Counted from the stretch's first letter, positions 1 to 5,763 are shown. The stretch: DNA of 6,395 bases from Clostridiales bacterium (GCA_902363045.1 CABIYX010000035.1:18610-25004), one strand, 5' to 3'. Notes: generated from the sequence alone by a model not told the origin. Numbers and translations: made by a program.

Positions 1-586
1 CCCGCATGGCTTTGTCCCAGGTTTCACAGTCGGCCAGCAGCTTCTTGGCGGCACTGCGGGCGCGGGTCCAGGAGGGCTTGCTTTCAGCATTGACCTCCAG
101 AGAAAGGAGCACATCCTTTCCGCACCACTGGATCTCTCCCTCGAAGGTATCATAGTCCTTGTCCAGCTTCAGCTCACCCAGCACCTGGTCCTGGATCACC
201 ACCGGCTTGTGGTACTCGTCCAGAACGGCTTGAAGTTCCGGACAGTCCTCGTGGGCCTTGACCACCTGGGAGATACACCAGGGCCATGCCACCAGATCTT
301 TTGCCCATTCCTCTTTCATCCGGCGGATCTTCAGGCGGCAGATCTGCTCGTTTTGAAAGCGTTCCCAGCCCTTTTCGCTGTTACGCTCCTCATCGGTGAC
401 CGGCCACTCCAGCCGCTCCTCTTTGGTGCTGACCTTGCCGGTGTCACAGAACACGATACCCAGCGTCACAACGGTCATTTCCCAAAAGTTGCCTTTCCAG
501 TTAAATCCGCCCCCAATGCAGCGGTTGATCAGAGCGACCACTTCCTGTTCCTCGGGCTCGTATATCTCATAGAATTCTTCAAACAT
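1..586 (-). CDS. DUF2262-like protein, 3' end cut by the window edge
   Basis: Last visible gene of the operon; 195 codons are readable before the left edge. The start is ATG at 586, with AGGAGG at 595-600 and an 8-base spacer; the upstream gene's stop is at 601-603. The N-terminal half (residues 1-120) is Trp- and charge-rich (for example GGGFNWKGNFWEM at 25-37) and I do not recognise it. From about residue 131 the pattern VLGELKLDKDYDTFEGEIQW, followed by a GKDVLLSLEV strand and a C-terminal helix ending in LLADCETWDKA, matches my memory of the DUF2262 family: a short beta unit with L-G-x-L-x-L-D-x-x-Y/W-x-x-F-E-G then W-x-G. No signal peptide or membrane segment is seen. The function of DUF2262 is not established; members often occur among immunity genes, which fits the neighbours here. 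The family call is from memory of the pattern, not a search. Confidence 0.72.
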   Translation of the reverse strand, partial: MFEEFYEIYEPEEQEVVALINRCIGGGFNWKGNFWEMTVVTLGIVFCDTGKVSTKEERLEWPVTDEERNSEKGWERFQNEQICRLKIRRMKEEWAKDLVAWPWCISQVVKAHEDCPELQAVLDEYHKPVVIQDQVLGELKLDKDYDTFEGEIQWCGKDVLLSLEVNAESKPSWTRARSAAKKLLADCETWDKAMR

Positions 587-600
587 CTGTGCAGCCTCCT

Positions 601-1191
601 TTACAGCAGTTCCAGCACTGCGGCAGCAGGCTGGGCAAACTCTGCCGGGACTTGCTTCAATACATCCTGGTAGGCTTTCACCGCCTGCCAGGAGTAGTAA
701 TAGAAGCTATAGAACAGGTCATCGGGGAAGACCTCGTCCTCCTCGTAGCGCATCTCATCTTCTTCCTCGTCGTATTCCTCCGACCACAGGTATTCTTCCT
801 TCAGCAGATCGGAGAACAGCGGCAGCGGCTCGGCGTGTTCCATCTCATCTCCATCACGGAAGCACTGGAGGATGCAGGAGAAGAAGTCCAGCAGCTCCCC
901 GGCCAGGAAATGGGCTGCGGGGTTCTGCCCGCTGTCTGCGAGGGCCTTCTCCAGAATTCGGCTCAGGAACACCATGCCAAAGGGGGTGGCGTGCCAAAGG
1001 GTACTCTGGTGCTCCATGTTGGTGGTGAGCTCGTAGAGGGACTCTTTGACGGACGCCAAATCACGCATCTGCTCCAGCACGGTCAGGTGTGCGGGAAAAT
1101 CCGTCCCCCGGCCATAGGCGGTGGTGAGCCGGTGCCACGGGACATCCGTGACCTTGAGATGGGTGATGTAGGTTCTGTTTTCTTCTGTCAT
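601..1191 (-). CDS. Helical repeat-like protein with WxRLTxAYGRxTDxP and HQxT motifs, likely immunity protein
   Basis: A 196-aa soluble protein. Start ATG at 1191 is preceded by AAGGAG overlapping the TAA stop of the ankyrin gene, giving an 11-base gap. Residues 17-33 read VPWHRLTTAYGRGTDFP and residues 61-70 read HQSTLWHATP. This pair recalls a family of bacterial HEAT-repeat-like proteins in which a W-x-R-L-x-x-x-Y-G-R-A-T-D-x-P opening is followed by an L-Y-E-L-x-x-x-x-x-H-Q-x-T block and then helical repeats. The remainder (residues 71-130 and 158-196) is predicted helical, separated by a very acidic stretch at about 132-157 (Glu/Asp-rich with Tyr and Trp). The acidic loop might mimic nucleic acid or bind a basic toxin, as in several immunity proteins; that is inference. 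No enzyme motif is visible. The biochemical role is unknown. Confidence 0.78.
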   Translation of the reverse strand: MTEENRTYITHLKVTDVPWHRLTTAYGRGTDFPAHLTVLEQMRDLASVKESLYELTTNMEHQSTLWHATPFGMVFLSRILEKALADSGQNPAAHFLAGELLDFFSCILQCFRDGDEMEHAEPLPLFSDLLKEEYLWSEEYDEEEDEMRYEEDEVFPDDLFYSFYYYSWQAVKAYQDVLKQVPAEFAQPAAAVLELL

Positions 1192-1202
1192 CGGTTTGCT
1201 CC

Positions 1203-2282
1203 TTATTCCTCAAACTCGCCCTCGATCATCCCGTTCAGATACCGACCGGGATCTGCGATGAAGTCATCCCATTTGGCCAGAGGGTGGAATTCCTCATGCT
1301 CGATGTCCAGATACCACAGCTTCTTGTCCCTGGGGCTCCACAGCAGCAGATAGTCGCTGTAGTTGTCCATCTGCACCATCAGGGAGAGCAGCTTCTTCCG
1401 TTTCCAGGTCATCTCCTGCACATCCATGAAGGAGTAGAGTTCCGCCCACTTCACCCATTCCTGATCCGGGAACTCCAGCCGTAGGGGGCCGGTCTTCAAG
1501 TATTCCACCAGCTTGGCAGGCAGCTTATAGGGCATGAGCTGCCGGGCCTTTTCCTGTTCGTTGTGCCAGTCCTCCGGTTCCAGGGCTTTTAAGTAGTCGG
1601 CCATCTCCTGATTCTTGTTCTGCACCGCCACACTGTAGGGACGGTCGCCGTATTTGTCAGCAATGGTGATGTCGGCTCCTTGCTCAATAAGCCAGCGCAC
1701 CATGGGGAGATTTTTGTGTCGGACAGCTTCGGTGACAGCGGTGGAGGCGTTCGGAAACACCATGTCCGGCTTGTGGTAATTGATGTCTGCCCCTTTTTCC
1801 AGAAGCAACCGGGCAAGTTTGGTATTGCCCTCAGACACAGCGGCCCGAAATGCCTCGCCGCCAAACTTGTCCACTGTGATCCCGGCCTGTTCCAGCACCT
1901 GGATATTCTCCGCTCGCTGTCCCCAGCGCACTTCCTGGAAGGCCCGCTCTTTCTGCTTCGGGGAGAGTATTGCGGCCTGTCCCGCAAAGAGGGCCACCAC
2001 CTCCGGCCCACAACAGCGGGCGGCGGTGAGCAGCAGGGGCTGTTCCTCTGCCAGACCGGGATCAGCTCCATGCTCCAACAGGAAATGGATCATGGGCACA
2101 TCATTCCGAAAAACCGCGATCTCCAATGGCATCAGCTTGATGTATTCGCTGAGCTGGATGGGAACATCTAAATCCAGACCGCCTTGAAGCAGCGCCTCCA
2201 GCTTGGGAGTGTCATGGTCACAGATGGCAGCAGCCGGTTCCGGGAGGGTCTCCCAGCGGCCAATATATGCAATTTGGTACAT
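1203..2282 (-). CDS. Ankyrin-repeat protein with a C-terminal SUKH (SMI1/KNR4)-like domain
   Basis: A 359-aa protein. Start ATG at 2282 lies 7 bases after the upstream stop, with a weaker TAGGTG ribosome site. Residues 24-235 form a run of ankyrin units: a degenerate one near 24-43, clear helix-turn-helix units at 51-77 (ending LLEHGADPG), 143-169 (LLLEKGADINY), 181-206 (LIEQGADITIA) and 213-235, with diverged units near 83-100 and 110-137. Residues 250-359 are different: an LPxKLVEYL helix, short beta strands rich in Trp/Tyr (YLLLWSPRDKKLWYLD at 311-326) and a closing DDFIADPGRYL segment, which recalls the SUKH fold. SUKH domains are a large class of toxin-neutralising immunity proteins, and ankyrin proteins occur in the same loci, so a protein-binding antidote role is likely. 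Ankyrin assignment is firm; the SUKH assignment is a pattern-based inference. Confidence 0.88.
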   Translation of the reverse strand: MYQIAYIGRWETLPEPAAAICDHDTPKLEALLQGGLDLDVPIQLSEYIKLMPLEIAVFRNDVPMIHFLLEHGADPGLAEEQPLLLTAARCCGPEVVALFAGQAAILSPKQKERAFQEVRWGQRAENIQVLEQAGITVDKFGGEAFRAAVSEGNTKLARLLLEKGADINYHKPDMVFPNASTAVTEAVRHKNLPMVRWLIEQGADITIADKYGDRPYSVAVQNKNQEMADYLKALEPEDWHNEQEKARQLMPYKLPAKLVEYLKTGPLRLEFPDQEWVKWAELYSFMDVQEMTWKRKKLLSLMVQMDNYSDYLLLWSPRDKKLWYLDIEHEEFHPLAKWDDFIADPGRYLNGMIEGEFEE

Positions 2283-2289
2283 AAGGCAC

Positions 2290-2631
2290 CTACTTTCGTT
2301 GTTGTTTCACTTGATAGGGAACGGTTCGGCCCAGCACCCGGCCCTTGCCAACGGCATTGGCTCTCTCATAGATCAAAAATTCCGCATTGTTTTCCAGCGG
2401 GGCGTAGTCAATGGTATCTGGATAGAGAGGCTGGGCATTTCCAAAAGCCGGTGTATCAAATATACACTCGGTTCCGTCCAGAAAGCATACACCCAGATAT
2501 TCCGTAGTTCCAATAACCATAAAATGGGGACAATACTTTCCACTGACCAGGCTGGGGGGCGTTTTTCGCTTGCCGCTCCAGAAGATGACCTCCACATGGA
2601 GCACCGCCCAGTTTTCATCTGTCCCGATCAT
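2290..2631 (-). CDS. Small protein resembling an isolated EF-Tu domain 3 beta-barrel
   Basis: A 113-aa protein. The reading frame is open upstream to 2727, but the likely start is ATG at 2631: GAGGAG at 2640-2645 sits 8 bases before it, and the upstream gene ends at 2646. The sequence follows the layout of the third domain of elongation factor Tu: an opening strand HVEVIF (12-17), a G-x-R-K-T-P turn (20-25), S-G-K-Y-C-P-H-F (30-37, compare G-Y-R-P-Q-F), a YLGVCFL strand (45-51), a middle strand region, and a closing EFLIYERANAVGKGRVLGR (84-102), compare F-A-I-R-E-G-G-R-T-V-G-A-G-V-V. No GTPase domain is present, so it cannot act as an elongation factor. It might bind tRNA or ribosome-related targets, or imitate EF-Tu to intercept toxins that use it; both are inference. 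Confidence 0.78.
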   Translation of the reverse strand: MIGTDENWAVLHVEVIFWSGKRKTPPSLVSGKYCPHFMVIGTTEYLGVCFLDGTECIFDTPAFGNAQPLYPDTIDYAPLENNAEFLIYERANAVGKGRVLGRTVPYQVKQQRK

Positions 2632-2645
2632 GCCGCATTCTCCTC

Positions 2646-3233
2646 TTATCCCACAATGGTGGTTTCCTTGACGGTCAGATTGTCGTAATTCATGGCGATT
2701 AGCTTCCCGGCGGCCTGTGGGGTACACATAAACCAGGTGCTCATGCCCCAGGCATCCATCCTTGTAACCGTGAAGAAGTCGGTTTCGGTGGGAGTTGGAT
2801 TTCTTGCGTCAAGATAGTGGTCGGAGTAGAGGTACACCAGATCTACCTCCCGCTCCGGCAGCCACTTGGCCCGGCGTGCACGGGGCTTTCCGTTTTTCAG
2901 CGTCTTTTCTCTGGGGTTCTCGAACCATTCCAGCTCCTTGAGTTTCAGGCCAGTGAAGGTATCCATCAGCCGCTGGGCAATCTCCCGGTGGGTAAATACT
3001 CCGCAGTCCCAGGAGCCCATCAGCCATGTCTTTATAAAATCGCCCACCTTGCTGCCAGGAGCAGGCGGCCCGTAGACGCTCTCATCCGCCCACATGACCT
3101 CTACCTTTTCACATTGATCTGGCCGAGGACAGGACTGCTTGTTGCCATAACGATACATGATATTTACATAGCCATAATCTTCTCCGGTTCGGTCATGACC
3201 GACGGCTTCCACTTTATAGGCAGTTATGGACAT
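2646..3233 (-). CDS. Uncharacterised 195-aa protein, candidate immunity protein
   Basis: The frame is open to 3269, but ATG at 3233 is chosen because AGGAGG at 3244-3249 lies at the right distance; that start overlaps the last 10 bases of the upstream gene. I do not recognise the family. The N-terminus is beta-like (MSITAYKVEAVG, then YGYVNIMYRYG). A C-x5-C pair at 35-41 may be structural. In the middle, GDFIKTWLMGSWDCGVFTHR (64-83) leads into a helix and ELEWFENP (100-107). A basic loop (110-124, Lys/Arg-rich) precedes a VDLVYLYSDHY strand (130-140) and a Trp-rich end. The order 'domain with W-D/E core, helix, aromatic strand' is reminiscent of DUF1629-type immunity proteins, but weakly. No signal peptide, membrane segment or catalytic motif is seen. 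Position in the array is the main argument for an immunity role. Confidence 0.75.
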   Translation of the reverse strand: MSITAYKVEAVGHDRTGEDYGYVNIMYRYGNKQSCPRPDQCEKVEVMWADESVYGPPAPGSKVGDFIKTWLMGSWDCGVFTHREIAQRLMDTFTGLKLKELEWFENPREKTLKNGKPRARRAKWLPEREVDLVYLYSDHYLDARNPTPTETDFFTVTRMDAWGMSTWFMCTPQAAGKLIAMNYDNLTVKETTIVG

Positions 3234-3619
3234 TGCAGTTTCACCTCCTGAGCCAATACAAATCCGCACAGCCCAAGGGAAGAATCAATGACAAATACCC
3301 GGATGTGCTCCCGATCCATGCGCTCCCGCAGTTCCTCGATGCCGCAACAGGCGGGAAAGCCGTAAGGGATGGTACCGTCCAGCAGGTCTTTATACTGTTC
3401 AAAAAAACCGTCCACGGTGATCTCGTCCATGCCAAAGAGGATGTTGTCCTGGATTACATTCTCAAACCAGTGGGCCAGCAGGCCGGTAAAGCGAACAGAT
3501 ACTTTCTCTCCGGCCTCGGTCTGGGTATCCATGTGCAGAGTATGGGCTTCAAAGTCAGCGCAGTAGCACAGGACTCTGTTGTCGTGCAGACCATCAAAAG
3601 AGCCAATCAGCGTACTCAT
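3224..3619 (-). CDS. Uncharacterised 131-aa protein, candidate immunity protein
   Basis: ATG at 3619 overlaps the previous gene's TGA in an ATGA junction, and GAGGAGG lies about 8 bases upstream inside that gene's 3' end, so translation is probably coupled. The protein appears mostly beta-stranded in its first half: a G-S-F-D-G-L-H-D-N opening (6-14), then strands VLCYCADFEAHTLHM (16-30) and KVSVRFTGLLAHWF (39-52). A conserved-looking NVIQDNILFGM (54-64) follows, and the C-terminus is a strand RVFVIDSSLGLCGFVLAQEV (107-126). The 'L-H-D ... strand ... F-x-G-V/L ... N-I-L ... S-S-x-G-x-x-G-x-V' layout is seen in small immunity-type proteins as I remember them, but I cannot name the family. Six cysteines are present; no metal site is evident. 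No signal peptide. Confidence 0.77.
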   Translation of the reverse strand: MSTLIGSFDGLHDNRVLCYCADFEAHTLHMDTQTEAGEKVSVRFTGLLAHWFENVIQDNILFGMDEITVDGFFEQYKDLLDGTIPYGFPACCGIEELRERMDREHIRVFVIDSSLGLCGFVLAQEVKLQCP

Positions 3620-3828
3620 AGGGATTCCTCCTCGTCCATGAGCTGCTCCTGCACCTCTTTGGGCAGGTCATTCCACAAAATATCGTATGTAAAATCCCGA
3701 ATCTCCGGGTAACACTCCCGTGCGGTCTTTTCCGCAATATCTCTATTCAGGTAGTGCATCTCTTGGTGGAAAAACCAGTTGAGTTTTTCCATCAGCCGAT
3801 AGAGTCGGATTTGTTCTTCTTGGGTCAT
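3616..3828 (-). CDS. Small helical protein of unknown function (70 aa)
   Basis: Start ATG at 3828 has GGAGGAG about 8 bases upstream, directly after the stop of the two-helix membrane gene (13-base gap), and its stop overlaps the next start by 4 bases. The product looks all-helical: an amphipathic first helix (residues 3-19), the motif LNWFFHQEMHYLNRD (16-30), a helix with AREC, then YPEIRDFTYDILWNDLP (41-57) and a charged tail. I recall small bacterial proteins sharing the N-x-F-F-H-Q and Y-P-E-I-R-x-x-Y-Y/T-D-x-x-W-x-x-L-P blocks, all uncharacterised. The good ribosome site, operon spacing and family-like motifs support a real gene despite its size. The function is unknown; an antidote or accessory role is inferred from context. 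Confidence 0.72.
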   Translation of the reverse strand: MTQEEQIRLYRLMEKLNWFFHQEMHYLNRDIAEKTARECYPEIRDFTYDILWNDLPKEVQEQLMDEEESL

Positions 3829-3841
3829 GGGATTGCTCCTC

Positions 3842-4075
3842 CTATTTCAACTTCAGCACAAATCCCCAGATACTCACCACAATCAGGAGGACACCCAGCA
3901 GAAAGAAAACCACACGCCGGTATCCTCTGCTGTGTCGATGAGCATCCCGCGTACCAGTGGGGTCGCAGAGCCAGTTCCAGTTGCGGATCGCCCCAATTAA
4001 AATCACGGCCCCGATGAGCACCGAGGTAATGTACCAATGCTCTTGCAAAAATGCTGTGATCTGTTCGCTGTTCAT
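3842..4075 (-). CDS. Small two-helix membrane protein, Imm17-like
   Basis: A 77-aa protein. ATG at 4075 follows a GAGGAGG ribosome site and lies 12 bases after the upstream stop. It has two hydrophobic segments, about residues 14-30 (WYITSVLIGAVILIGAI) and 54-74, separated by a polar, basic loop that starts with NWNWLCDP (32-39) and ends in RGYRR (50-54). This pattern of helix, Asn-Trp-x-Trp/Phe, basic loop, Gly-Arg, helix is the layout I associate with Imm17, a two-transmembrane immunity family of polymorphic toxin loci. By analogy it would sit in the cytoplasmic membrane and protect against a toxin that acts at or crosses the membrane. The membrane prediction is secure; the Imm17 assignment is from pattern memory and could be wrong. 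It is the only membrane protein in the array. Confidence 0.75.
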   Translation of the reverse strand: MNSEQITAFLQEHWYITSVLIGAVILIGAIRNWNWLCDPTGTRDAHRHSRGYRRVVFFLLGVLLIVVSIWGFVLKLK

Positions 4076-4087
4076 TCTACTTCCTCC

Positions 4088-5470
4088 TCACGCAAATACC
4101 TGCTGGTATTTCTCTTTCAGTTCCTTCGGTGCTGTCTTGATGACCTTGCTACCACCATTTTCGGAATTCTTTCCCCAGATGGCCCAGAGCAGGCTCTGCC
4201 AAGCGATGGCCCGGAATTTCGGGTCCTTGTCCTCTTCCGGCAGGAGATAGGCGGAAAAGCGGCGCTTGACTGTCAGCAGCGCATCCAGGCTTTCCGCATT
4301 GGCAATCAGGCTGCGAAATTCCTTGGCAGGCTCCAACCACTGCATAGACAATGCGCCCCGCACCAATACCCCCAGCGTCCATGGTTGAAAACCAAACTTC
4401 CGGATCAAGGCATGAAGAAATTTTCCTTGCAGTGAGGAGTGCTCGTCGTCGCAGAAATCCAGATACTCCGTTACCAGCGGTGCCCATCGTTCTCCCTCCA
4501 GTCCCAGGGCGAACACAGCAAAGGTGCCGGGCATCGCGCAGAACTCATCAGCAAAGTTTTCATAGTACTCATACTCCCGCATGGCCAGACGAGCGTATCG
4601 CTCTATAGCCGGATGCAGATCGGGGTGCTGCACAGCGCAGGCAAAGAGCTGATTGACTCCCCTTTTAGGAAGTCCAGGAATGGGCAGATAGAGTTTTTCC
4701 TTTCCACAGAACTCCACCGAGTAACTGCGGGGAAATTCCTCCTGAGAAAGCACCGCACACAGGTAGTCCAAGATTTCCGCATAGCACTCTTCGGTGGCGG
4801 CCTTAGCCGTGATGCGGATGGTGGCAAACGCATCGTTGGCTGATGCGGTGAAATGCTCCGTCTTACGGCGCTGGATGTCCTTTGGCAATTTGCCGCTGCC
4901 GGCTGTTTTCAGTTGCTTCACCATATCTGGGCGAAGCTGGGAGACCAGGCCGAGGATGTGCTCGGTGGTGAGGGATTCAAAACTCTGCCCGTACACCGTA
5001 TGGCAGACCGCCACATAGCAGGCAAAGCGCAGCAGGCCTTCATCCACATCCTCCGGACGCAATTCCGGCCACACGGTGCAGGGTGGAAAGACGGTAAAGC
5101 CATCATCCCGCTCTCCCACAAGGAAGAACCGCTCCTGCACCTGCTTTTCTATGTATTTCTCCAATGTATAGCGGATCTCCTGCCAGCCCACCAACCGCCG
5201 CAGGGCATCGCAGAATATAACAGCTTCCTCATAGGGAAATCCCTTCAAAGGCAGTTTGGACAGATACCGATCCAACAGCTGGCTGGGAAGAAAGGGTGTC
5301 CCGTTGTGATTTCGCACCACGGTCGGGTAGGCGGAGTGATTTTCACGAGCGGTTCCGTTCAGCACATCCTGAATGCAGAGATCCGCCTCCACCAGCACCT
5401 CCGGGGAAGTGTCCGGCTTGTGGATCAGATAGTAGCGGTCATGTACGCCATCACGCTTTGGCAAACTCAT
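4088..5470 (-). CDS. Large uncharacterised protein (460 aa), first gene of the operon
   Basis: ATG at 5470 is preceded by AAAGGAG at about 5479-5485 with a 9-base spacer. The long, closed frame and the GC-rich codon use match its downstream neighbours. No membrane segment, signal peptide or catalytic motif is visible. The N-terminus (residues 1-110) mixes strands and helices: YYLIHK, VLVEADLCIQDVLNGT (26-40), then LPLKGFPYEEAVIFCDAL (73-90). The middle (205-265) has HFTASANDAFATIRITAK followed by EFPRSYSVEF and YLPIPGL. The C-terminal half looks alpha-helical and repeat-like, with EYYENFADEFCAMPGTFAVF (301-320) and EHSSLQGKF (343-351). The length and the 'P-G-T-F-A-V-F-x-L-G-L' and 'E-H-x-S-L-Q' blocks make me think of an uncharacterised family possibly filed as DUF6138, but I am not certain. 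Its place at the head of an immunity-like array suggests a shared protective role. Confidence 0.85.
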   Translation of the reverse strand: MSLPKRDGVHDRYYLIHKPDTSPEVLVEADLCIQDVLNGTARENHSAYPTVVRNHNGTPFLPSQLLDRYLSKLPLKGFPYEEAVIFCDALRRLVGWQEIRYTLEKYIEKQVQERFFLVGERDDGFTVFPPCTVWPELRPEDVDEGLLRFACYVAVCHTVYGQSFESLTTEHILGLVSQLRPDMVKQLKTAGSGKLPKDIQRRKTEHFTASANDAFATIRITAKAATEECYAEILDYLCAVLSQEEFPRSYSVEFCGKEKLYLPIPGLPKRGVNQLFACAVQHPDLHPAIERYARLAMREYEYYENFADEFCAMPGTFAVFALGLEGERWAPLVTEYLDFCDDEHSSLQGKFLHALIRKFGFQPWTLGVLVRGALSMQWLEPAKEFRSLIANAESLDALLTVKRRFSAYLLPEEDKDPKFRAIAWQSLLWAIWGKNSENGGSKVIKTAPKELKEKYQQVFA

Positions 5471-5485
5471 GTTCTCATACTCCTT

Positions 5486-5656
5486 TCAGGCAATAAAAAA
5501 GCCCCACGCCGCACTGTCATAAAGACAGGCTGACGCAGGACATGAAGAAGCCGCGTTGAAGGAGCCGCATCCACCAGCAGATGTAGTTTCTTCAACAACC
5601 AAAATATTTTTTTCGTATCTTAAAGCAGCAAATTGCTGTTCAATATATTTGTTCAT
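5486..5656 (-). CDS. Possible small peptide (56 aa) in the leader, Ser/Cys/Ala-rich end
   Basis: An ATG at 5656 opens a frame ending at TGA 5486-5488, just ahead of the next gene's ribosome site. A further in-frame ATG at 5680 would add 8 residues. The first half (MNKYIEQQFAALRYEKNIL) looks like an ordinary charged helix; the second half switches to small residues with three cysteines (GGCGSF, SSCPASACLYD). Such a leader-plus-core look resembles precursors of modified peptides. Against this, neither ATG has a convincing ribosome site, and the last residues (AWGFFIA) are simply the translation of the terminator's G-rich arm and T tract, a common artefact. No modifying enzyme is visible nearby. 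It may be a leader peptide, a peptide precursor or non-coding. Confidence 0.2.
   Translation of the reverse strand: MNKYIEQQFAALRYEKNILVVEETTSAGGCGSFNAASSCPASACLYDSAAWGFFIA
5495..5541 (-). terminator. Intrinsic terminator before the first operon gene
   Basis: On the minus strand the arm 5541-5524 (GTCCTGCGTCAGCCTGTC) and the arm 5518-5501 (GACAGTGCGGCGTGGGGC) fold around a 5-base loop (5519-5523). Fifteen of 18 positions pair, counting G-U pairs, with a 3x3 internal loop, and six T residues follow directly (5500-5495). It is oriented to stop transcription moving toward the 5470 start codon. Only 24 bases separate the T tract from that start, which leaves no room for a separate promoter downstream. 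It could end the SLOG transcript, act as an attenuator, or both. Confidence 0.75.
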
Positions 5657-5693
5657 AGCGGCACCATTTGTTCTGAGCATAGTTTTATATTTT

Positions 5694-5722
5694 ATTATAT
5701 CACAGCACTCCTTCAATGAAAA
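5694..5722 (-). promoter_or_regulatory. Sigma-A type promoter for the operon leader
   Basis: On the minus strand TTTTCA (5722-5717) and TATAAT (5699-5694) are separated by 17 bases, and a TG one base before the -10 (5702-5701) makes an extended -10. The -10 is a perfect consensus match, the -35 matches at four of six. The predicted transcription start is near 5687, after the SLOG stop at 5764. AT-rich sequence upstream is compatible with an UP-type element. No transcript data can be seen from the sequence. Confidence 0.55.
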
Positions 5723-5748
5723 TATTTTGTTGGAAATGCCAATGAAAA
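5714..5748. repeat. Direct repeat around the operon promoter
   Basis: The 9-mer CAATGAAAA occurs at 5714-5722 and again at 5740-5748, 26 bases apart. The first copy covers the -35 box. Between them, TTGGAAATGCCAA (5730-5742) is an interrupted palindrome with 4-base arms. The arrangement could be an operator just upstream of the promoter, but in AT-rich DNA such short repeats also occur by chance. Confidence 0.3.
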
Positions 5749-5763
5749 ATTTTTGTGAATTTG

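Larger units (their letters stand above)
5471..5687 (-). promoter_or_regulatory. Candidate attenuation leader of the nine-gene operon
   Basis: This stretch lies between a good promoter (5694-5722) and the first start codon (5470), and contains an intrinsic terminator at its end. Two 7-base helices compete for the same strand: 5590-5596 (CTTCAAC on +) pairs with 5555-5561, while 5588-5594 pairs with 5543-5549. The two partner sites belong to an imperfect 12-base direct repeat (5543-5554 and 5557-5568, 11 of 12 identical). In addition 5572-5578 can pair with 5529-5535, which would break the terminator's 5' arm. These pairings are read directly from the bases; that they control readthrough is inference. 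No known riboswitch or T-box consensus fits. Confidence 0.4.

Noticed and set aside
589..1353. Long plus-strand open frame of about 254 codons
   Set aside because: It lies opposite two minus-strand genes that have good ribosome sites and recognisable domains; its translation shows no family features.
1589..2071. Minus-strand frame inside the ankyrin gene (160 codons)
   Set aside because: Arg/Pro/Ser-rich composition typical of an out-of-frame shadow of a GC-rich gene.
4853..5533. Plus-strand open frame of 226 codons
   Set aside because: Antisense to the 460-aa gene and reads through the terminator region; no ribosome site and no domain pattern.
5626..5640. Palindrome CAGCAAATTGCTG as an operator or terminator
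   Set aside because: The usable stem is only about four pairs around a small loop and no T tract follows; chance is likely.
5645..5675. T-box-like sequence (minus strand TGGTGCCGC)
   Set aside because: One base off the core consensus, far from the terminator instead of just before it, and no specifier stem is evident.
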